This document shows, piece by piece, positions 42,415 to 52,746 of a stretch of DNA of 64,000 nt. The stretch is from Rhynchopus euleeides (taxonomy: Eukaryota > Euglenozoa > Diplonemea > Diplonemida > Diplonemidae). The translations under genes were made by a program, and so were the position numbers. Position 1 is the first letter of the stretch, and each line of letters starts with the position of its first letter. Under the pieces are notes generated by a model. It worked only from the letters and a program-made list of their open reading frames with translations, was not told the DNA's origin and made no database searches. The stretch spans positions 3,596,001-3,660,000 of the forward strand of contig OY723237.1 of NCBI GenBank assembly GCA_963210315.1, read 5' to 3'.

Positions 42415-43450
42415 TCCGATTCGGCCCCCCGGCTGCAGAGAAGGGGGCGGATGGCCGCCATCAGGGCGCCTCTCAGGCGTACAACGGAGGGAATCTCCTG
42501 ACGAGGGGAGGTAGCACTCCTGGTGTCCCAGCATATCCCCCTCAACAGTAACGGCTTAGAAGAACTGAGAGTGTTCTGCTGTACCGACCCTATGTCTCAG
42601 GCCCCGGTGGTTACTTATTTTGTTTTTAGACACGCTCGTGTGGGGAGGGGAAGTGCCGCTGCGTCAGGACTCAAACTCACTCGCCCCGACCCGCACTCAC
42701 TCAACCTTCACGCAGGCGAGGGTGGTGTGTATGTGCACAGTGGAGATATCACATCAAGAGCAAGTGCTCGGTGTGTGTCGTGTACACTAATATAAAGAGA
42801 TTCATGTGTATGTGTGTGTGGGACGCCAACACATAGCCAAATCTAAGTGAGAGAGGTATCGACAGCAGAACATTTTTTTTTGCTCCACACATCTCTCCTC
42901 CTCCCCCTTCTCTCGGTGCAGATTTCTGTCTTGTTATGTACCCCCGACACAGCCTCCCTTGTTGTGCTGTGTGATGCCTTTTTCTTTTGTGTGTTTTAGA
43001 ACCATTTCTCGTGCGATATAATGACATTGGGGGCAAGCTGGCGTTTGTACTGTTTTCTTTGCCTGTATTTTTTTTGCCTGCCCGCATTAGTTATTTTGTA
43101 TGGCGCGTTCCCCCAACCCCCCCCCGTCTCTCTCTGACACCCATGTTGTACGGTTTTGCTGTCATTTGTTCCCCTCCCTCCCTTTCCTCCCCACACACAC
43201 ACACCCCACCCCACTCGCTGCCGAACCAGCGGTGTTCTGATTTTGCTGGAGGCTTGAGTGATCGTCTTCGCATCAGACACACGAGAGTCGACGAGCCGCG
43301 CTGCCCCCCCAGGCCCCCAGCCCCCTGCAACCCTGGAACCCTCCATGAAACTTACACCCACTCCCCGCGGGGGTAACTTTTTCAGCCATCGAGTGAAGGG
43401 GGGGGGGGGTCAGCGCCCTGATGGTATTCTTCACTTCTCTTCACCTCCAC
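42415..43450. other. Intergenic, with second R-C copy
   Basis: R-C repeat at 42748-42822, then C-rich stretches. No gene is supported, apart from the alternative WW-gene 3' end up to about 42,551. Confidence 0.4.
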
Positions 43451-43610
43451 GGGACGCAACGTGCTACAGGAAGTACACCCTGTTCCAGCCAGTAGCCGGT
43501 GACGGCATGACATCACACATCACGCAGATGCAGGGGGGGTGCGGGGGAGATGAACACCGGGGTGTGGGCGTGGGAGTGCGCGCCTATGTGTGAAGGCCGC
43601 AACAGACACC
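43451..43610 (+). pseudogene. 3' fragment duplicated from the 57147 secreted-protein gene
   Basis: Matches 57584-57735 closely: the last 15 or so codons (DATCYRKYTLFQ versus DAMYCGKYTLFH) and the following noncoding sequence with TAGCCGGTGA and GGCATGACATCACA. The 5' part of the gene is absent. It lies just upstream of the 43695 gene, in what is probably its 5' UTR or promoter. Confidence 0.75.
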
Positions 43611-43694
43611 AGTTGGCACCTTTTGTTCTCACCACCACCACCCCCCAACACCACCACTCACAACAGGAGATCCCCCCCCCTCCCTCCCTCCAGG

Positions 43695-46600
43695 ATGAGC
43701 AAGCTGAAGAACATCCTGTCGTCCGCGCTGGGGAAGAATGCAGAAGACCCGGGCGGAGCCCCAGAGGGTGGCGCGCCGGGCACCGCCGACACCACCCCCG
43801 GCGGGGATGCGAAGCCGAAAAACGCATTCGTCCGCACGCTGGATGACATCAGGCGGGGCGGGGGCACGCTGTTCATCAGCGACGCCGAGGGGCAGATCCA
43901 GCTCATCACCGACAGGAGGCAGGAGCTCGACCGGAGCGACTCCACGGTGTTCGACACGATGGACCTCCTGTTGTCGGAGCTGACCAACCTGGCACAGAGG
44001 CTCGTCATGAAGCTGAAACAGGATGTGTCCGGGGACAACTCGAAGCTGATCGCCGCGGTGCAAAAGCACAGGACCCTCCTGACACAGCACCAGCGGGTTG
44101 TGAAGGAGAAGATCGCGTTGGAGGCGCACACTTCTGAGCAGATCGCACGCCTGGAGTCCCGTCTATTCAACGCAAAGGATGAAACCATCCGTGAGGTGAA
44201 GATAGGCGTCCTCCGGAAGCTCGACGACCTGGCGGATGCAACGAAGGTGCGGCAGCTCCGGATGGAGTCCGGCGAAAACCCCTATGCATCCACGGCATGC
44301 TCACACTGCTTCGAGAAGTACGCCGTTCCGGAGAAGACATCCAACGACACTGCAAAGCAGCTCCGCGCCAGGTGCGACCTTCTCTGCGAGATGAACAACC
44401 TGCTCGGGATACAGCTCAGAGAGTGCAGGGAATACCTCAAGCAGACGGACCTTCTCCTCGCAGCACCGGAGCCTGGGGGGAAGCGCGGGGAGAGGCCTCC
44501 TGGGGGAGGGGCGCACCGCGACCCCCGTGCGGCAATGCGCGGCGGGCCCAACCGAGGGGGTGCGAAGCTCAGCATAAGCGTGCAGGAGGGTTTCCAGCTG
44601 CGGCGGAGTGTGGGGGCGGTGAAGCGGCAGCTCGGGCTGCTCCGGAAGGCGTTCGTCGCGATGGTTGGGGAGGTTTCTACCGGGTTTGTCAAGTTTCCCC
44701 ATGTCCTCCATGAGTATATCGAAGATTACCTCGGAGGGATTTCGGTGGGGAAGCACCATTCCATCGGGATTGGGGTGGAGGAGTTTGTCCACGGGATCAA
44801 CAAGGTGACGCAGGGGAGCCGTTTCGCCTCGAAGCACCTCCCCCCGAACCAGGTTTTGAGCCAGCAGGACGCGCTTCTTATGAACCTGAAGAACATCGGG
44901 AAGCAGTTTGCCTACCTCCTCTCGAAGTTCGACTCCAGCATGGAATTCATCGGCACGCTGCCCTGCTCCTTTGACGGCTCCTCCTCCACGGAAATGCGGA
45001 TCGCAGTCGAGCTCTTTCAACACAACTTCATCCCCGAGAAGGCATCTGGGGCAGACGGGCGGCCTGCTTCTTCCGTCTCCATCCCAGTCGCCTTCTCTGC
45101 ATCCGGCTCCCTCATCCCCCACGAGGTGAGGAATGACCTCGCCCCGCCAGCGCTCCGCATCTCAAACGACGACGACAAGCAGGTCTACACCATGTCTGTA
45201 GGGTTCTCCTACAGCAAGTCCAAGAGGGGGCGGCTTGAAACGGAGATCCTGGAGGCGGTGAGGGAGGAGTTGACCTCAGGGGGGCCTGCTGCGGAGGGGG
45301 AGGGGGCCCCGGATGTGTCGATATCGCTTATCAAGAGGAAGGTGCATCTCGACACCGTCACCATCTTTGCGAAGCTCACCGGGGGTGGGTTTTCGCTGAG
45401 CAGCGCCGCGGCGTCGATTCTGCTGCCCCCGCCCTGCACAGAGCCGCACACGCAGGGGCTTCCCCACTCGCCCTCCCAGCCTGCGGGCTTGGAGGGGTCG
45501 CTTCATAGCGGCAGCCCAAGAGATTCCTCCCAGGGAGGGACGGACCCCGGCTCCCGGGAGATCTCTGAGGGTTCCGGGGGGTTTCACTGCACATCACCGG
45601 CCCTCAGCTGCCTCTGCACGCCCGTCGTGCTCCTCACCCCCGTGGTGAAGCTGGAGGGGAAGCGGCGCCGGGGGGAGGTCGCCGGGTCCGACAAGATAAC
45701 CCGGGAAGACCTCTCTCTCCTCCGGGAGGCGCACGCCCACAGCATGAACTTCATGGGGTCTCTCGTCACCGCGGTTGACTTCTCCGCGCAGGGGGGCCTG
45801 GGGGTGCTGGGGGAGATGGGGGAAACCGCTGGCGCCCCGCAGGGTGCCCCCAGTGGAGGGAAAACCGCGAGAGGCGGGGCTTCTGCGAAATCCTCGGGAT
45901 CCGCCCAGCAGGGGAAGGGGAAGGGCGGCGCGCGCGGGGCTGGCGGGAAGGGGGCATCGGGTAAGCCGGTTCCACCAGCGCCTGGCTCTGCGCAGGCGGG
46001 GAAATCGGGGGCGGCGGCGAAGGGGCTCGGCGCCGCAATCCAGCAGAGGCTGTATGTCGTGTCCCTCTCTGCGAGGCTCGCAAGCGTCGCGGGTGCCGTC
46101 GCATCCGCTGTCCTCTGCCACCTCCTCTGCGCCCTGGGGACCGACGACGAATCCATCCTGCTCCACCTCATCTTCCCTGCCCCTCCCACGCCTGCCGAGC
46201 TCCAGCCCCAGCTCCAACTCCAACTCCAACCTGGGGAGGACCAGGCCTCCGCCGGCCTGTCACATCTCACACAAGTTAACCAAGGGGTTGCTCATATCGA
46301 GGTACCAGAGGTGGCGCAACGAGCAGCGGGTGGGTCTTCAAGCGAACTCCTCTCCCTCGGTGGTGGCGGTGGGGTCCAGGTGGGGAAGAAGGGAGTCGCG
46401 CCACCTCAGGGGGGGGGAGGAGGAGGAGGAGGTGTTGGTGTGGGTACCTCGCCCCTGGCAGGCGCTGCATCTCCCGCTGCTGCTGTGAAGAAGAGGAGCT
46501 GTATGACGATGACATTGAGGCCTCTAAGGGCAGCGAAGTCGACGCAAACGGTTGATCCGGCAGGGGTTGGCATTCCGGGGGGTGTCGACAGCGAGCTGAT

Positions 46601-48830
46601 CCTCTCCCCTTTCACCCACCCCGAAGGGGAGGGGGTGCCCTTCTGGGAGGCGTGCGACAGATCGAATGACTACAACCTGCACCTCGCAGCCCACTGCGGG
46701 GTGCTCTTCTCGAGGGATACCGACCAGGATGTGTTCCTCAGCGACGACATCGGCAGCTCCCACAGGAGGACCAGCCACGCCCCCCGCAAGACCTCCCGAT
46801 CCCCCTCCAGGCGCCTCTCCGACGTGGGCCCCCCGCACGCACCCCACTCCCCACACTCCACTTCCAGCTTCCTGGGGGAGCCGGACGGCAGCCCCGGCGG
46901 CACGTCCCCCCAGGGCGGGAAGCGGAAGGGCAGGGGGAGGGGCAGGGGGAAATCCCCGAAGGGCGGGAGAGGCGGCGGTTCCGCCGCGGCTGCCACCGCG
47001 TCAGCTGCCGCGCAGGGGCAGGGGCAGGCGGCGGTGGGGGTTGAAGCGGCGGCACTGCCGGAGCAACGGGGTGGGGGAGCAGCACCGCGGCCTGAGCTGA
47101 ATGGGCTTCCCCTCCCCCCTGCCGCGATCAGCAGTGCCGCGCCTCCACCTGGGTTGTCATACGGGCCTCGAGGGGGCGGTGGAGGTGGTGCCGGTGTCGG
47201 TGTCGGTGCCGGTGCCTGCCCCCGCACATCACCACACCACCCCACATCCCCCGGTTCCGCACCCCAACCCCCCCCGGGCTACACCGTCGCCTCCTCCCTG
47301 CAGCCCGGACGCCATCGGAGCCAGGGCCCAGGCCCTACCCCTCACGGAGCTCCAGCTCCAGGGCAAGCCCCACCGCACCACCCCCGCCACCCCACCTCCG
47401 GCACGCCTGGGGCACCTTTGGTGTCTCGCTCTCTTATGGGCTATGCAGCTGGTGAGTCGGGGGGATACGCTCCGCATGCTGCTGACGGGTATGCCGGTGC
47501 GGCTTCAGCAGGAGCGTTGTCATCCCCTTCGTCTGGGGAGTCGTCTCACTATGTGGAGAAGATTGCAGGCAGGTCGGTTAGCGTCGCACTCCAGCATGAC
47601 GATCTGTGGAGCTGGCAGGCCTCGTGGCATGCTGCCGTCGGGGAGGACCGCGGAAGGCCTGCGAAATACTTTAAAGAGGGTGCGGCAGAGCTCCTCGACG
47701 AGGCGGAGATCCACGAGGGCCTCATCCCGCTCCACATTGGGCAGCGCGTGCAGATCCTCGGCGAGGATGCCCTTCAACCCATCATCACGGCCTGCCCTGC
47801 CCTGCGCTGGGATGGCGTCTACCTCAAGCTCTGCGGGCTTGTCGGAACGGTGATCAGCACATTCTCTTATATGAACCTCATAAAGGTTCACACTGTCCGG
47901 GGATCTGCCACGCTACCCCAGCCGGCAGTGGTGCCCATCAACGAGGAGGGTTTCCGGCAGGACCCGGTGGGGCGTATGACAAGCGAGCTTGAGGCTCTGA
48001 AGCACCGCGCCATGATGAAGGACCTCGCACTCCACGCCCTCCTCCGGAGGCACTACACCGACCCGAGGACCGGGGAGGCGTTCCCGGTTGACCTGCAGAG
48101 CCTCCCCATGTTTGCCTTTGGGAGATCGGCGCCGCTCCTCAACCCCCCCCCGGTCTGCTGCGCCACGGCGTGCCAGACGGAGGAGTCGGAGCTCGCCGCG
48201 ATGTCCATCGGCGGGCCCTCCGACTACACCCTCGTCCCCCAGGAGGAATGGACGGGGTACCACGACCCAGCTGTGTCCACCCCCGCGTCGATGGGTGGCG
48301 GCTGGCCGCGGTGCCATCCTGCCCCACCGGGGGGGGCTCTCGGGGGGTTTACCGGGCGCCAGCAGATGCTGCTGACGGCGCTGCGGCGCGACACGCAGAA
48401 GGAGCAGCTGCTGGGGATCGCGAGCTCGAGCATGCTGCTCGCTGCAGGGGAGGGCAGCGGTGCGGCGGACCGGATGGTGCTCCGTCCAGAGAGGCCTGGC
48501 TCTGGGCATGTCACCCTTGTCCCCGCAGGGGCGAACGAGATACCCCAGGGAGGCGATGGGGGCGCGGTGTGTCGGGAGAAGGCGTGTGTGAGGGTGCAGC
48601 CAACGGTGGTGTCCTACTCCGCGACAACGACAATCCTGCCGCCGTGTGTGCCGCCGAAGCGTGCCGTGGGGATCCTGAGGAAGAAGGTGGTGCCGGAGAC
48701 GCGGGCGCTTGATCCGTCCGACCCGCGGTTTCCACCGCTGGCGGGGTTCGAGGGGAATAGGGTTGTGGCGTCGTCGGGCCACCGCATCGGGCCTGCGGAC
48801 AGGTCGGATTGGAGTGATGACAATGACTGA
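43695..48830 (+). CDS. 1,711-residue protein with coiled coils, low-complexity middle and SH3-like domain
   Basis: Acceptor CCTCCAG at 43693 precedes the ATG by one base, so a 5' UTR intron is likely; the CDS itself is one exon. The N-terminal third is helical and folded (DTMDLLLSELTNLAQRLVMKLKQD, QIARLESRLFNAKDETIREV, a CSHCFEKY Cys pair near residue 200, then LHEYIEDYLGGISVGKHHSIGIG and NLKNIGKQFAYLLSKFD). The middle third is Gly/Pro/Ser-rich and probably disordered. Near residues 1290-1430 a globular part includes LHIGQRVQILGEDALQPII..LCGLVGTVISTFSYMNLIKVHTV, with the G-V-x-I and G-x-V pattern of SH3-like (MIB/HERC2-type) barrels. The C-terminus is acidic (DRSDWSDDND). The family is not recognised. 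A large scaffold is plausible. Confidence 0.85.
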   Translation: MSKLKNILSSALGKNAEDPGGAPEGGAPGTADTTPGGDAKPKNAFVRTLDDIRRGGGTLFISDAEGQIQLITDRRQELDRSDSTVFDTMDLLLSELTNLAQRLVMKLKQDVSGDNSKLIAAVQKHRTLLTQHQRVVKEKIALEAHTSEQIARLESRLFNAKDETIREVKIGVLRKLDDLADATKVRQLRMESGENPYASTACSHCFEKYAVPEKTSNDTAKQLRARCDLLCEMNNLLGIQLRECREYLKQTDLLLAAPEPGGKRGERPPGGGAHRDPRAAMRGGPNRGGAKLSISVQEGFQLRRSVGAVKRQLGLLRKAFVAMVGEVSTGFVKFPHVLHEYIEDYLGGISVGKHHSIGIGVEEFVHGINKVTQGSRFASKHLPPNQVLSQQDALLMNLKNIGKQFAYLLSKFDSSMEFIGTLPCSFDGSSSTEMRIAVELFQHNFIPEKASGADGRPASSVSIPVAFSASGSLIPHEVRNDLAPPALRISNDDDKQVYTMSVGFSYSKSKRGRLETEILEAVREELTSGGPAAEGEGAPDVSISLIKRKVHLDTVTIFAKLTGGGFSLSSAAASILLPPPCTEPHTQGLPHSPSQPAGLEGSLHSGSPRDSSQGGTDPGSREISEGSGGFHCTSPALSCLCTPVVLLTPVVKLEGKRRRGEVAGSDKITREDLSLLREAHAHSMNFMGSLVTAVDFSAQGGLGVLGEMGETAGAPQGAPSGGKTARGGASAKSSGSAQQGKGKGGARGAGGKGASGKPVPPAPGSAQAGKSGAAAKGLGAAIQQRLYVVSLSARLASVAGAVASAVLCHLLCALGTDDESILLHLIFPAPPTPAELQPQLQLQLQPGEDQASAGLSHLTQVNQGVAHIEVPEVAQRAAGGSSSELLSLGGGGGVQVGKKGVAPPQGGGGGGGGVGVGTSPLAGAASPAAAVKKRSCMTMTLRPLRAAKSTQTVDPAGVGIPGGVDSELILSPFTHPEGEGVPFWEACDRSNDYNLHLAAHCGVLFSRDTDQDVFLSDDIGSSHRRTSHAPRKTSRSPSRRLSDVGPPHAPHSPHSTSSFLGEPDGSPGGTSPQGGKRKGRGRGRGKSPKGGRGGGSAAAATASAAAQGQGQAAVGVEAAALPEQRGGGAAPRPELNGLPLPPAAISSAAPPPGLSYGPRGGGGGGAGVGVGAGACPRTSPHHPTSPGSAPQPPPGYTVASSLQPGRHRSQGPGPTPHGAPAPGQAPPHHPRHPTSGTPGAPLVSRSLMGYAAGESGGYAPHAADGYAGAASAGALSSPSSGESSHYVEKIAGRSVSVALQHDDLWSWQASWHAAVGEDRGRPAKYFKEGAAELLDEAEIHEGLIPLHIGQRVQILGEDALQPIITACPALRWDGVYLKLCGLVGTVISTFSYMNLIKVHTVRGSATLPQPAVVPINEEGFRQDPVGRMTSELEALKHRAMMKDLALHALLRRHYTDPRTGEAFPVDLQSLPMFAFGRSAPLLNPPPVCCATACQTEESELAAMSIGGPSDYTLVPQEEWTGYHDPAVSTPASMGGGWPRCHPAPPGGALGGFTGRQQMLLTALRRDTQKEQLLGIASSSMLLAAGEGSGAADRMVLRPERPGSGHVTLVPAGANEIPQGGDGGAVCREKACVRVQPTVVSYSATTTILPPCVPPKRAVGILRKKVVPETRALDPSDPRFPPLAGFEGNRVVASSGHRIGPADRSDWSDDND

Positions 48831-49482
48831 TGCTGTTGGCTGGAGGCGTGGAGGTTGTGGGGGAGGGGGGGGGGGGGCGGGGCGCGGTTGTATTGTCGAA
48901 AATAAAATATTGCCGGTGTCACCGGGAATGTGTAGATGAGAGAGCAACGCTCTTCAACCTGACAGAAGGGGCCTATTTTCCGCCCCCCCCCCCCCCCCCC
49001 CCCCCCCAGTGCATCCCGGTTTCCTCGCAGCACGCCTTCCGGCCCGCTCAGATTAACCTGGGGGTTTCTATCGCACCCCACCCATTTCCACCTTGTTTGC
49101 TGCTGTTGTTGCCGCCTTGTATCTTACCTTCTGCCTTCAGTCCCCGCAAGCCCCGTATCCATTCTTTTCCAAGCATGGATCTGAAGGCGTTTGAAGAGGA
49201 TATCCCTCTGTGTGTATTGTGTGTATTTGAGAGCATCGCCCCACCCCCACCCCACCCCAAAGTCCAGTAAAGTGAAGCTTGAGTGGTGGGTTGCAGGGTA
49301 CTTCTCAAACAAGAACTCAGTGCATCGATCCTCATTGGCGCAACGCCTTTAGGCTAGGCGATGCGCGGTAACGCGAGCTCTGCGTCGGGCCTGTCGGAAA
49401 GTGAATTGGCGAAGAACGTTGAAGAACGGAAGTCAGTTGAGCGGCCACCCTCCTCCCATCGGTGTTCCACCTTTTAGTTGTT
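48831..49482. other. 3' flank and intergenic
   Basis: AATAAA at 48,901-48,906, 71 bp after the stop, is a candidate poly(A) signal for the 43695 gene. A C-run of nearly 30 at about 48,981-49,008 is followed by AG. No gene is seen. Confidence 0.4.
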
Positions 49483-49721
49483 AGTTCGGCGGAGCCAACT
49501 GGGGGGAAAATTTCGGAGCCGTGAGATGGATCGTGCGACTCATGCAAATTTAATTGCGACTGATGGCGTCACTGCAACCCCCACACCACCCACTTCATCA
49601 GACTGGGGAGCGGTGTACACAAAGAGTGGGGTCTGCGTTCCAACAAAACAACTTTCGGCAGCAATTGGTTTGTTGTCTCCTTGGTTGCCGTCACTTCACG
49701 ATCCAGCGGGGGCACCGATAG
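49483..49721. repeat. Dispersed repeat R-B, longest copy
   Basis: Begins with AGTTCGGCGGAGCCAACTGG and includes ACCACTTCATCAGACTGGGG, CTGCGTTCCAACAAAACAAC and CACGATCCAGCGGGGGCACC. Parts recur at 36313-36404, 62236-62400 and, decayed, at about 51,296-51,412. Confidence 0.8.
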
Positions 49722-49921
49722 TTTTGCTCTTTGCAGGCTGGGTTGTGTGCTGCCCCCCATCTCCTGCACGGTTGGTGGTTTGCCTGCCCACGCCCATCCC
49801 CACACCCACTCGCTCCTGCAGATCCCCTCCACTTCAGTTACACACAAGCGCATCGTGCGACTCGTCCCACTTCTATCCACTCTCCTCCCCACCCACCCCC
49901 TCCGACACTACAAGACTCGCA

Positions 49922-51052
49922 ATGCAGATCGCCGTGAGGCTGCCCCAAGGCGCCTGGGAGTGTGTAGAGGTGGACCCGGAAGGCACGGTGGGCACCCTCT
50001 ACACGGCTGTTTCCCGGTCCCTCGACCCAGATGCCATTGTGGACCTGCAGCGCATGCTGCTTGCGAAGCAGCTGCTGCTGGGCGACGAGCTTCTGGATGA
50101 CCTCGACATGCCTCTCTGCAGCACCGCGTTAGAAGACGGCTCAGAGGTGACGCTTGTCGAGGGCAAACGCGCCGCCGCCGTCAATGAGCTGCGCGAGATG
50201 GGCGTGGAGGGTCGGTTCCTCAAGAGAAAGTTCCTCCTCCACACCGCACGGTCAGGAGCGAAGACCGCAGCTACCATGCAGCGCCGCAACAGGGTGCTCG
50301 AGCTGCTGCTCGAGGCTAAGGTTGAGCCCTGCTCCGCCGCAATCACGGAGGCCGCCAAGCGCTGCAACCACCACGCGATGTCACAGCTGATAGCTGCAGG
50401 TGCCAGCCCCACCGTTGATTGCATCAAGGCCATCGCCCTCTGCCAGAAGCCCGCGCCTGGGGGGTCCCACGCCGACTGCCTCCGCGTGACGGGGAGCTCC
50501 TTCCTCGAGGAGAAGTCACGCCTGCTACCCTATTTTGCTAGCTGCCGACACAGCGACTGCTGCAAGGTGATCCTCGATCAAGGCGCTGAGTACGCACCTA
50601 TCCTATACCAGGCAGTCACCAACGGCTGCTCCAACGTGGTGCGTGCGGCGGGGAGGTCTGCCCCTGCAGAGGAGATGACCAGGTCTGTCGCATGGGCAGC
50701 CACGGCGGTGGAGGTGGCTGCTGATATGATTCTGGCACTGCTCGATGTGGGCGCCGACCCTGCTGCCTTCAGCCTCGTCAATCTGTCGCAGCTGCACCGC
50801 GACGCGCGGGGGGATTGGAGCCCGGGCCACTGGGAGCGGCTGCTCGATGCAGGAGTCTGCTCTCGCGGTGCGCTGAAGACTGCAGCCCAGCATCACAATG
50901 TGGAGCTTGTCAAAGCCCTCATCCCACAAGCGTCAAAGCGTGAGCGTGATATTGCCTTGAGGGCCCTCACAGCGTCGATGAAATCCGCGCATTCCGATCG
51001 GGCTGCGTTCATTCGGTGTACGCTGCGGGAAGCGGTGCAGGCTTCGAGTTGA
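49922..51052 (+). CDS. Ubiquitin-like + ankyrin-like repeat protein, copy 1
   Basis: 376 residues. Residues 1-80 follow the ubiquitin order: MQIAVRL strand, ECVEVDPEGTVGTLYTAV, LQRMLLAKQLLLGDELLDDLDMPL, DGSEVTLVEG. From about 85 come paired helices with ankyrin-like spacing: RVLELLLEAKVEP, AAKRCNHHAMSQLIAAGASP, CCKVILDQGAEY, ILALLDVGADPAA, HWERLLDAGVC, AAQHHNVELVKALIPQ. Canonical ankyrin TPLH motifs are weak, so the repeats are divergent. The start is chosen because conservation with the tandem copy continues upstream only as noncoding sequence, and ATG plus MQI begins the fold. It repeats the domain plan of the DUF4116 family (UBL plus helical solenoid) without sequence similarity. No signal peptide. 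Function unknown; a substrate-adaptor role is inference. Confidence 0.88.
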   Translation: MQIAVRLPQGAWECVEVDPEGTVGTLYTAVSRSLDPDAIVDLQRMLLAKQLLLGDELLDDLDMPLCSTALEDGSEVTLVEGKRAAAVNELREMGVEGRFLKRKFLLHTARSGAKTAATMQRRNRVLELLLEAKVEPCSAAITEAAKRCNHHAMSQLIAAGASPTVDCIKAIALCQKPAPGGSHADCLRVTGSSFLEEKSRLLPYFASCRHSDCCKVILDQGAEYAPILYQAVTNGCSNVVRAAGRSAPAEEMTRSVAWAATAVEVAADMILALLDVGADPAAFSLVNLSQLHRDARGDWSPGHWERLLDAGVCSRGALKTAAQHHNVELVKALIPQASKRERDIALRALTASMKSAHSDRAAFIRCTLREAVQASS

Positions 51053-51615
51053 CGGGCGAGAGCTAGTCAGGTGGGGAAGCGATGTGATCACACCACTGGC
51101 TGACTTTGACATGATTTTTGATGATACTTCACAATTCCCAGCAGGGCGCATATGGTCGCCCCCTCTGGCAAAACTCCCGATCCCCCCTCCCCCTTCCTCC
51201 CAGCAGGTCGCGATGGCGTCACTGCAACCTTCACACTCTTTCATACATTCACGTTGCATTCATACACTGGTTGGCCTCTAGCCCTTTGCTGACCGTGGAC
51301 TGCCTTTGTTGTGGTTTCCCGCTTCGGCATTCAAGCAACCCCCCCGATTGCCCCTGAAAGCCGTATTGGTACAGTTTTCTGCTGTCACTTCACGATCCAG
51401 CGGGTAGTTTTGCTCTTTTGCTCTTTGCAGGCTGGGTTGTGTGCTGCCCCCCATCTCCTGCACGGTTGGTGGTTTGCCTGCCCACGCCCATCCCCACACC
51501 CACTCGCCCCTGCAGATCCCCTCCACTTCAGTTCCACACAAGCGCATCGTGCGACTCGTCCCACTTCTATCCACTCTCCTCCCCACCCACCCCCTCCGAC
51601 ACTACAAGACTCGCA
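51053..51615. repeat. Spacer of tandem duplication, with 5' flank of copy 2
   Basis: Holds a downstream block (about 51,083-51,340) repeated after copy 2 at 52,887-53,180, and a 5' flank (about 51,420-51,615) almost identical to that at 49,727-49,921. The duplication unit is about 1.7 kb (49922 to 51616). Confidence 0.85.
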
Positions 51616-52746
51616 ATGCAGATCGCCGTGAGGCTGCCCCAAGGCGACTGGGAGTGTGTAGAGGTGGACCCGGAAGGCACGGTGGGTACCCTCTACACGT
51701 CTGTTTCCCAGTCCCTCGACCCAGATGCCATTGTGGACCTGCAGCGCATGCTGCTTGCGAAGCAGCTGCTGCTGGGCGACGAGCTTCTGGATGACCTCGA
51801 CATGCCTCTCTGCAGCACCGCGTTGGAAGACGGCTCAGAGGTGACGCTTGTCGAGGGCAAGCGCGCTGCTGCTGTGAATGAGCTGCGCGAGATGGGCATG
51901 CAGGGTCGTTTCCTCGGGAGAAAGTTCCTCCTCCACACCGCACGGTCAGGAGCGAAGACCGCAGCTACCATGCAGCGCCACAACAGGGTGCTCGAGCTGC
52001 TGCTCGAGGCTAAGGTTGAGCCCTTCTCCGCCGCAATCACGGAGGCCGCCAAGCGCTGCAACCACCACGCGATGTCACAGCTGATAGCTGCAGGTGCCAG
52101 CCCCACCGTTGATTGCATCAAGGCCATTGCCCTCTGCCAGAAGCCCGTGCCTGGGGGGTCCTATGCCGACTGCCTCCGCGTGACGGGGAGCTCCTTCCTC
52201 GTGGAGAAGTCACGCCTGCTGCCCGATTTTGCCAAAATCCCAAACAGCGACTGCTGCAAGGTGATCCTCGATCAAGGCGCTGAGTACGCACCTATCCTAT
52301 ACCAGGCAGTCACCAACGGCTGCTCCAACGTGGTGCGTGCGGCGGGGAGGTCTGCCCCTGCAGAGGAGATGACCAGGTCTGTCGCATGGGCAGCCACGGC
52401 GGTGGAGGTGGCTGCTGATGTGATTCTGGCACTGCTCGATGTGGGCGCCGACCCTGCTGCCTTCAGCCTCGTCAAGCTGTCGAGGCTGCACCGCGACGCG
52501 CGGGGGGATTGGAGCCCGGGCCACTGGGAGCGGCTGCTCGATGCAGGAGTCTGCTCTCCCGGTGCGCTGAAGACTGCAGCCCAGCATCACAATGTGGAGC
52601 TTGTCAAAGCCCTCATCCCACAAGCGTCAAAGCGTGAGCGTGATATTGCCTTGAGGGACCTCACAGCGTCGATGAAATCCGCGCATTCCGATCGGGCTGC
52701 GTTCATTCGGTTTTTGCTGCGCGATACGGAGCAGGCTTCGAGTTGA
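51616..52746 (+). CDS. Ubiquitin-like + ankyrin-like repeat protein, copy 2
   Basis: 376 residues, same length as copy 1, with about two dozen substitutions by eye and no indel. Most changes are in helices (KSRLLPDFAKIPNSD versus KSRLLPYFASCRHSD; IRFLLRDTEQASS versus IRCTLREAVQASS). The UBL core is almost unchanged (LYTSVSQ versus LYTAVSR). Intact frame, equal length and shared flanks suggest a recent duplication with both copies kept. An AATAAA near 52,820 may serve as its poly(A) signal. Function unknown, as for copy 1. Confidence 0.88.
   Translation: MQIAVRLPQGDWECVEVDPEGTVGTLYTSVSQSLDPDAIVDLQRMLLAKQLLLGDELLDDLDMPLCSTALEDGSEVTLVEGKRAAAVNELREMGMQGRFLGRKFLLHTARSGAKTAATMQRHNRVLELLLEAKVEPFSAAITEAAKRCNHHAMSQLIAAGASPTVDCIKAIALCQKPVPGGSYADCLRVTGSSFLVEKSRLLPDFAKIPNSDCCKVILDQGAEYAPILYQAVTNGCSNVVRAAGRSAPAEEMTRSVAWAATAVEVAADVILALLDVGADPAAFSLVKLSRLHRDARGDWSPGHWERLLDAGVCSPGALKTAAQHHNVELVKALIPQASKRERDIALRDLTASMKSAHSDRAAFIRFLLRDTEQASS

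Noticed and set aside
43590-43694. Upstream extension of the 1,711-residue protein
   Set aside because: The extension is a poly-C/CCACC tract ending in an acceptor AG one base before the ATG, typical of an intron end.
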